DNA from: Gnetum montanum
Taxonomy: Eukaryota > Streptophyta > Gnetopsida > Gnetales > Gnetaceae
DNA: 35,838 nucleotides
NCBI GenBank assembly: GCA_015680685.1
Contig: MNCI01009245.1
Coordinates: forward strand, 50,217-86,054
Direction: 5' to 3'
The first letter of the stretch is position 1. The number at the start of each line of letters is the position of its first letter. Positions 31,909 to 35,838 of the stretch are shown here, in pieces. Under the pieces are notes generated by a model. The model ran no database searches and had not been told where the DNA came from. It saw only the letters and a list, made by a program, of their open reading frames with translations. The translations under genes were made by a program, and so were the position numbers.

Positions 31909-32855
31909 CATGCAACAACTATATTATAATTTTGAAAAGACCTTAATTCTTATTATGAACTTTTTCATTTTATGCACTACTTCACCAGTCTAGTTCCAAC
32001 TTTCTTATTGGGACACTCTCAAATCTTATCTCCTAATTTATCACATATATGAAAATTTGAACATTCATTTCTAAGATGTCCAAACTTACCGCATGTAAAG
32101 CATGTGGAAGGAGCACTAGACGTTCTATAACTACTACTACCACTTGAAGTCCTAGCCTACTTAGAGTAGCTAGCTTTGGTCATGAGATGACGTCTCCTCT
32201 TAAGTTGGTTCATTTTCTTCTTCTTCTCCAACCCTATGCTCCTCTCTATCACTAACACCTTGGTATTAGCTACCTCATACTTCATTAAACTAAAAGGAAG
32301 CAAACCTACATGGATAGGCTTGATTATTCCATCAATAAAGTGGGTAGTTATCTCTTCCTTATTATCCTATGAGTTGGGATCAAACTACACTAGTTTGAGG
32401 AATGTTGCATCATACTCTAAAATAGTGAGAACTCCTTGCTTCAAGTTGGATAACTCTTTTTTCTTAGTTCACCTAAACTCATTGTACATGTACCTCCTTA
32501 TGAAAGCTATAACAAATTCAATTCCCTCTTCTTCTCTATGCATCCAACCTTTTGCAACTTTAATTATCTACCATCAACAATTATCTAGACCCTTAAGTTG
32601 ATGAGCATCCAAGTGATTTTGTTGTACTAAAGCATAATCCATGAGCTAAAAAGTTTTTTCACATCACGCATCCAATTCAAAATGGCTCCTAGATCTTCTA
32701 AAATGTTAAAAGATGGGGGTTTCATCCTCCTAAAATTGCTCCATGAGTATTTTCTTAATGGGCCTCCTTCCACTAGTGTTGGAGTATTTATGTTGATACT
32801 ATCCATTGTTCTCATTATACTAATTCTGACTCCTCAAATAGGTGAACATCACTCT
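31909..32855 (-). pseudogene. gag: Chromovirus gag relic
   Basis: On the minus strand a start-like frame near 32815 gives MRTMDSININTP and then MKPPSFNILEDLGAILNWM, the usual lead into a chromovirus capsid domain. Further on are ELSNLKQGVLTILEYDATFLKL and SLMKYEVANTKVLVIERSI. The zinc knuckle CFTCGKFGHLRNEC (32102-32061) is fully intact, with CX2CX4HX4C spacing. A degenerate second finger (ICDKLGDKIWEC) follows at about 32040-32000. At least two frameshifts and many stops break it. Gag packages element RNA. The copia element cut the coding region just beyond. Confidence 0.82.
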
Positions 32856-32977
32856 CATTACATCATTTTGATAGACTTCCACACTAGGTTGATTGGAATT
32901 TGTCCTATTCAGGATTTTAAAAATCTTTCTTAGTAGCATCTTATACTACAAATTTGAGAATACTTGTCAAATCAACT

Positions 32978-32989
32978 ACTTTGATATAA
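32978..32989 (-). other. Chromovirus primer-binding site (decayed initiator-Met type)
   Basis: The minus strand reads TTATATCAAAGT three bases after the 5' LTR, matching the common TGGTATCAGAGC at 8 of 12 positions; three of the four differences are G-to-A or C-to-T. AGTTGATT follows, as is usual downstream of this site. Confidence 0.55.
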
Positions 32990-32992
32990 ACT

Positions 32993-35202
32993 TGTAACAC
33001 CCCACTAATTAGGCTTAGGCTAGAAAAACATTACTTATATAAAATACATAATTATGCTAAAATAAAATGCATGTCAATAAAAAATTATCTAGAAAAAATT
33101 AGACATCTAGAAATAGGTGCATAGGGGTTATAGAAAAGTTTATAGCAAAATGTAAAAACATGATAGAACAATGACAATAGCCCCATATGTGTCAAATGTA
33201 ACCTATTCACTACCAAATAAAAATATTTATGTGTTTTCCTAAGAAAAAAATTAATAATTATAGATGTATGAAAATAATAGTAGAAACTAAATTAAAATAT
33301 GAATATTTAAAATTAAAAAGTTGCATTGTGATTTAATGAAACTATATCATATAATACGAAAATCCAGTTATAGTTGTATCAAATAGACATTGAGCACTAA
33401 CGTTGCTTAAACAAATCAAATCATTAATTGTACATGAAATGTAATATAACCAAAATCCAAATAGAATTGACCTACACTGAAGACAAACAAAACATAATAC
33501 AAGTTCGAAACCAATATCAAATCCATAATTCTAGTTGAACATTATAGCACGAAATCCAAATTAAACTAAAATCAAAATCTTAATTAAATATTTAAAACAT
33601 GTATTAATCATTAGCAACATCCTCTAGGTCCTTCTCATCTAAACTAACATAGTCACTTGAATATTATACAAACCAAGGGAATTAGTCCTATGACTGAGTA
33701 GGGTAAAGAAAACTAACAAATACTCTCTTATGCATTTGGTTAGAGGTATGAGGTAGCTAGCTAGTCATGCACAGTGGTAGCTACAACAAAACGTTAGTAG
33801 ATAAAATACAAACCAAGCCAATACATCAAATAAACAAAATTTGAATAGATAACAAAACCAATAGAAAAGAATCCATTACCAATCATTAGTCCAAAAAATG
33901 AACAAATTGGTGAGTCTATACCTCACATATTAACAAATTGGTCAGTCTATAATGCACATGTTAGCATATGCTTAGTGAGTCTACAAATCATATATTGATA
34001 GGTCTAAACCCATATATTTCTGAATTGATAAGTCTAAAACTCCTATGTTAAATGCTTCATGAGTTTAAAACCCACATGTTCCAAATTGGCCAAATAGAAC
34101 CAATTACAAAAAAAAAAAAAAAAACATCCAATAAATAAATTGTTGAGTGATGGAAAAAATGGATCTAACATTTAATAGAGTCAAAATTTCTAGCTTAAGA
34201 ATTAGTAAGCCTAGATCTTACATAGAACATGTAGTTGATGAATCTAAAATTGATATAACTGATTAATGATTGGTAAGCCTAAATCTCACATTAATCAAAC
34301 AAAAGGTTGATGAGCCTAAATCTCACATTTGATAAAATATGTCAAAATTCCAAACTAGAGTTCTAAGCTAATAGATCAAGAATTGTTACCAAACCAAAAG
34401 TTCTATTATGTTAAATGGAATCAAACCAAAAATATAAATGTAAATTAATATTAAAATATTGAGGAAATTTAACGTTCTCATGATCATTCTAGGCATCTAT
34501 AATTGATAAAACACCAATAATTGTAATTATAATTTCTAAAATAAATTTAAATATTTTTTTAACATAAGTTACTACCCAATGCTCGCATAATTGGCATCTC
34601 CTATGAGCACAGTTAATGGCTATTCTAACCCCAATACAATAGCTATGACCAAGTCCAACTAATAACAAAGTCTAAGGTCCAAAAGCATACCTAACGAAAG
34701 ATCGATCTAAGAGAGCTTCTAAAACCATAACCTAGTAATAAATTAAAATTAAAACATAAATATAAAACTATAATTTTATTTAAATGTGCGTACCAAATGT
34801 GAGTACCAAACCAAAGTAGTATTCCATGTGCTAATGACCCATCTAGTTCTTGATACCTACTAATTCAAAATTCCAATGAAGGGGATTAGTGCACATGTGT
34901 GAAAGTAAAAGATAATTCAAAATACAAAAATATAAAAAATTATAAAATATAAAATAATAAGAAAATACTACCGTATGACAAAAGCATTGGGATTTAATAC
35001 AATAAAAAGAAAGAAAAAGGTATAATTAACTTTAAAATCTTTAAAAGGTAAAAAGGACAATAAAAAGGAACATAGCCCACAAAGCATAGTTAAAATAACA
35101 AAGGGATTAATAGGCATAGACATAGGTTAGCAAACAAGAAATCAAAGTGTCAAACCAAAAATATACTAGAGAGTAAGAGGTGTCTCAGGTAGAGATGTTA
35201 CA
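32993..35202 (-). repeat. Chromovirus 5' LTR
   Basis: The plus strand begins TGTAACACCCC and ends GATGTTACA. It aligns with 4379-5171 plus 11105-13298, but lacks about 754 bp at 34531-34539. It is 2210 bp long, against nearly 3 kb for the other copy. A run of 18 A (about 34110-34127) is a local expansion. It carries the same GATGAGTCTA minisatellite as the 3' copy. The minus-strand promoter would lie here. Confidence 0.88.
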
Positions 35203-35207
35203 TGATG
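35203..35207. repeat. Target-site duplication TGATG, right copy
   Basis: It follows the TGTTACA terminus at 35202 and matches 4374-4378. Confidence 0.85.
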
Positions 35208-35791
35208 CATCTTTAGATCTTGTGCCTTTATTTACCATGCTTGTGATGTGTATTTTTGTATTTTAATTGAATTGTAATACATGGTTGAGCTATGTGAGTT
35301 TTCATTACTCTTATAAGCTATTATTTGATATTTAAATTATTTTATTTTAAGCATATGTGCACTAACACTTCTTAGAGTTTTAAATATGTAGGTATTTGGT
35401 AGTAGATGGGTCATTGATATATTCTATGTTTTTTTTTTTGTTATATGTATGTCATGTTCATATAATGTTTTAGTTCTTGGTTAGAATATTTCATATTTTA
35501 TTTACTAGAATAGTAGTACAGAATGACATCCTCTAGGTGGTTATGTTAGAATTTGAACCTTCAATATTCTATAGCATATAGTTGTTACATAGTTTTTTAG
35601 TTAGCAAATAAAAGTATTTTGAGGATCAACATTGGGAAAATTTTATTTTTGAAATAAAAATATATATATTAATTTTAGTTTTAGGCTACATGTATTTTTA
35701 TGAACTTTATTCACTCATTATCATCACCTTTTGATCATACCCTAGCATGTTCTTGTGAGTATAAATACTTAGCAACCCTTATATTAACTAT
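35208..35791 (+). repeat. Continuation of the older chromovirus 3' LTR
   Basis: It matches the reverse complement of the main chromovirus LTR with strong divergence: GTGCACTAA and AGATGGGTCATT (about 35357-35425) correspond to 34820-34900, and ATCAACATTGGGAAAATTTTATTT with TTAATTTTAGTTTT (35626-35690) corresponds to about 12615-12690. It continues the LTR that starts at 4295. No gene is visible. It is cut by the next LTR at 35792. Confidence 0.7.
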
Positions 35792-35838
35792 TGATGAGTG
35801 GCGAGGTACCCCTACACTCAACCATACGAATACGAGCG
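35792..35838. mobile_element. First 47 bp of another LTR of the gag-only element family, running off the window
   Basis: TGATGAGTGGCGAGG is followed by ACACTCAACCATACGAATAC, nearly identical to 10223-10269 but keeping CpGs that the internal copy has lost (ACGAAT against ATGAAT). It starts abruptly inside the older chromovirus LTR. Orientation and completeness cannot be told. Confidence 0.8.

Larger units (their letters stand above)
4379..35202 (-). mobile_element. Minus-strand chromovirus (Tekay/Del-like Ty3 element) hosting three nested insertions
   Basis: The outer ends are TGTAACACC (4379) and TGTTACA (35202), near-inverted repeats, flanked by TGATG on both sides. Reading on the minus strand: 5' LTR 35202-32993, a decayed initiator-Met primer site 32989-32978, gag about 32855-31909, pol 25251-22149, polypurine tract 13310-13299, 3' LTR 13298-11105 plus 5171-4379. 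After removing the insertions at 5172-11099, 13384-21870 and 25252-31853, roughly 10 kb remains, with an interior near 4.6 kb, a normal size for the group. All coding parts are dead. Confidence 0.85.

Noticed and set aside
32236-32933. Plus-strand frames of 121 and 83 codons
   Set aside because: They are antisense to the chromovirus gag, whose minus-strand motifs are clear.

Overview
This window reads as intergenic DNA from a plant nuclear genome with a very large, old, retrotransposon-packed intergenic space. I see no intact host gene, no rRNA, no tRNA and no bacterial-type gene. The DNA is AT-rich and poor in CpG, and every coding relic is broken by scattered stops. The element types are plant-specific: a Tekay/Del-like chromovirus, a dual-RNase-H Tat/Ogre-type Ty3 element, SIRE/Maximus-like Ty1/copia LTRs and a gag-only element. 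A gymnosperm or another giant-genome seed plant would fit, but that is inference and the species cannot be named.

The layout is a nest. (0) The oldest layer is a plus-strand chromovirus: 5' LTR remnant 3534-4252, 42 bp of interior, then a 3' LTR that starts at 4295 and resumes at 35208-35791. (1) A minus-strand chromovirus (4379-35202) jumped into that 3' LTR and made the target duplication TGATG at 4374-4378 and 35203-35207. Its 5' LTR is 32993-35202, gag about 31909-32855, pol 22149-25251, and its 3' LTR is split into 4379-5171 and 11105-13298. (2) Three elements are nested inside it: a minus-strand gag-only element at 5172-11099 with perfect target duplication ACAGT; a plus-strand Tat-lineage element at 13384 to about 21870; and a plus-strand SIRE-like copia element at 25252 to about 31853. 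(3) The copia element holds another copia LTR (28034-29165). The ends of the window carry more insertions into the layer-0 LTRs: a copia 3' end (to 3533) with a decayed extra open reading frame on the left, and the first 47 bp of a second LTR of the gag-only family on the right.

No gene here is likely to work. The elements are related by who landed in whom, so the window gives a relative timeline. Much of the decay looks like cytosine deamination: most premature stops can be read as C-to-T changes in CAG, CAA or CGA, most catalytic Asp/Glu losses in the Tat pol are D-to-N or E-to-K, and a tRNA primer site differs from its expected form only at C/G positions. Points worth a second look are the decayed ORF at 391-2002 with its own promoter-like region, a possible intron-bearing gene fragment at 29196-30348, arrays of an ACGT-core palindrome in the copia LTRs, an LTR-interior-LTR-partial-interior arrangement in the Tat element, and two single Ns that look like assembly joins.
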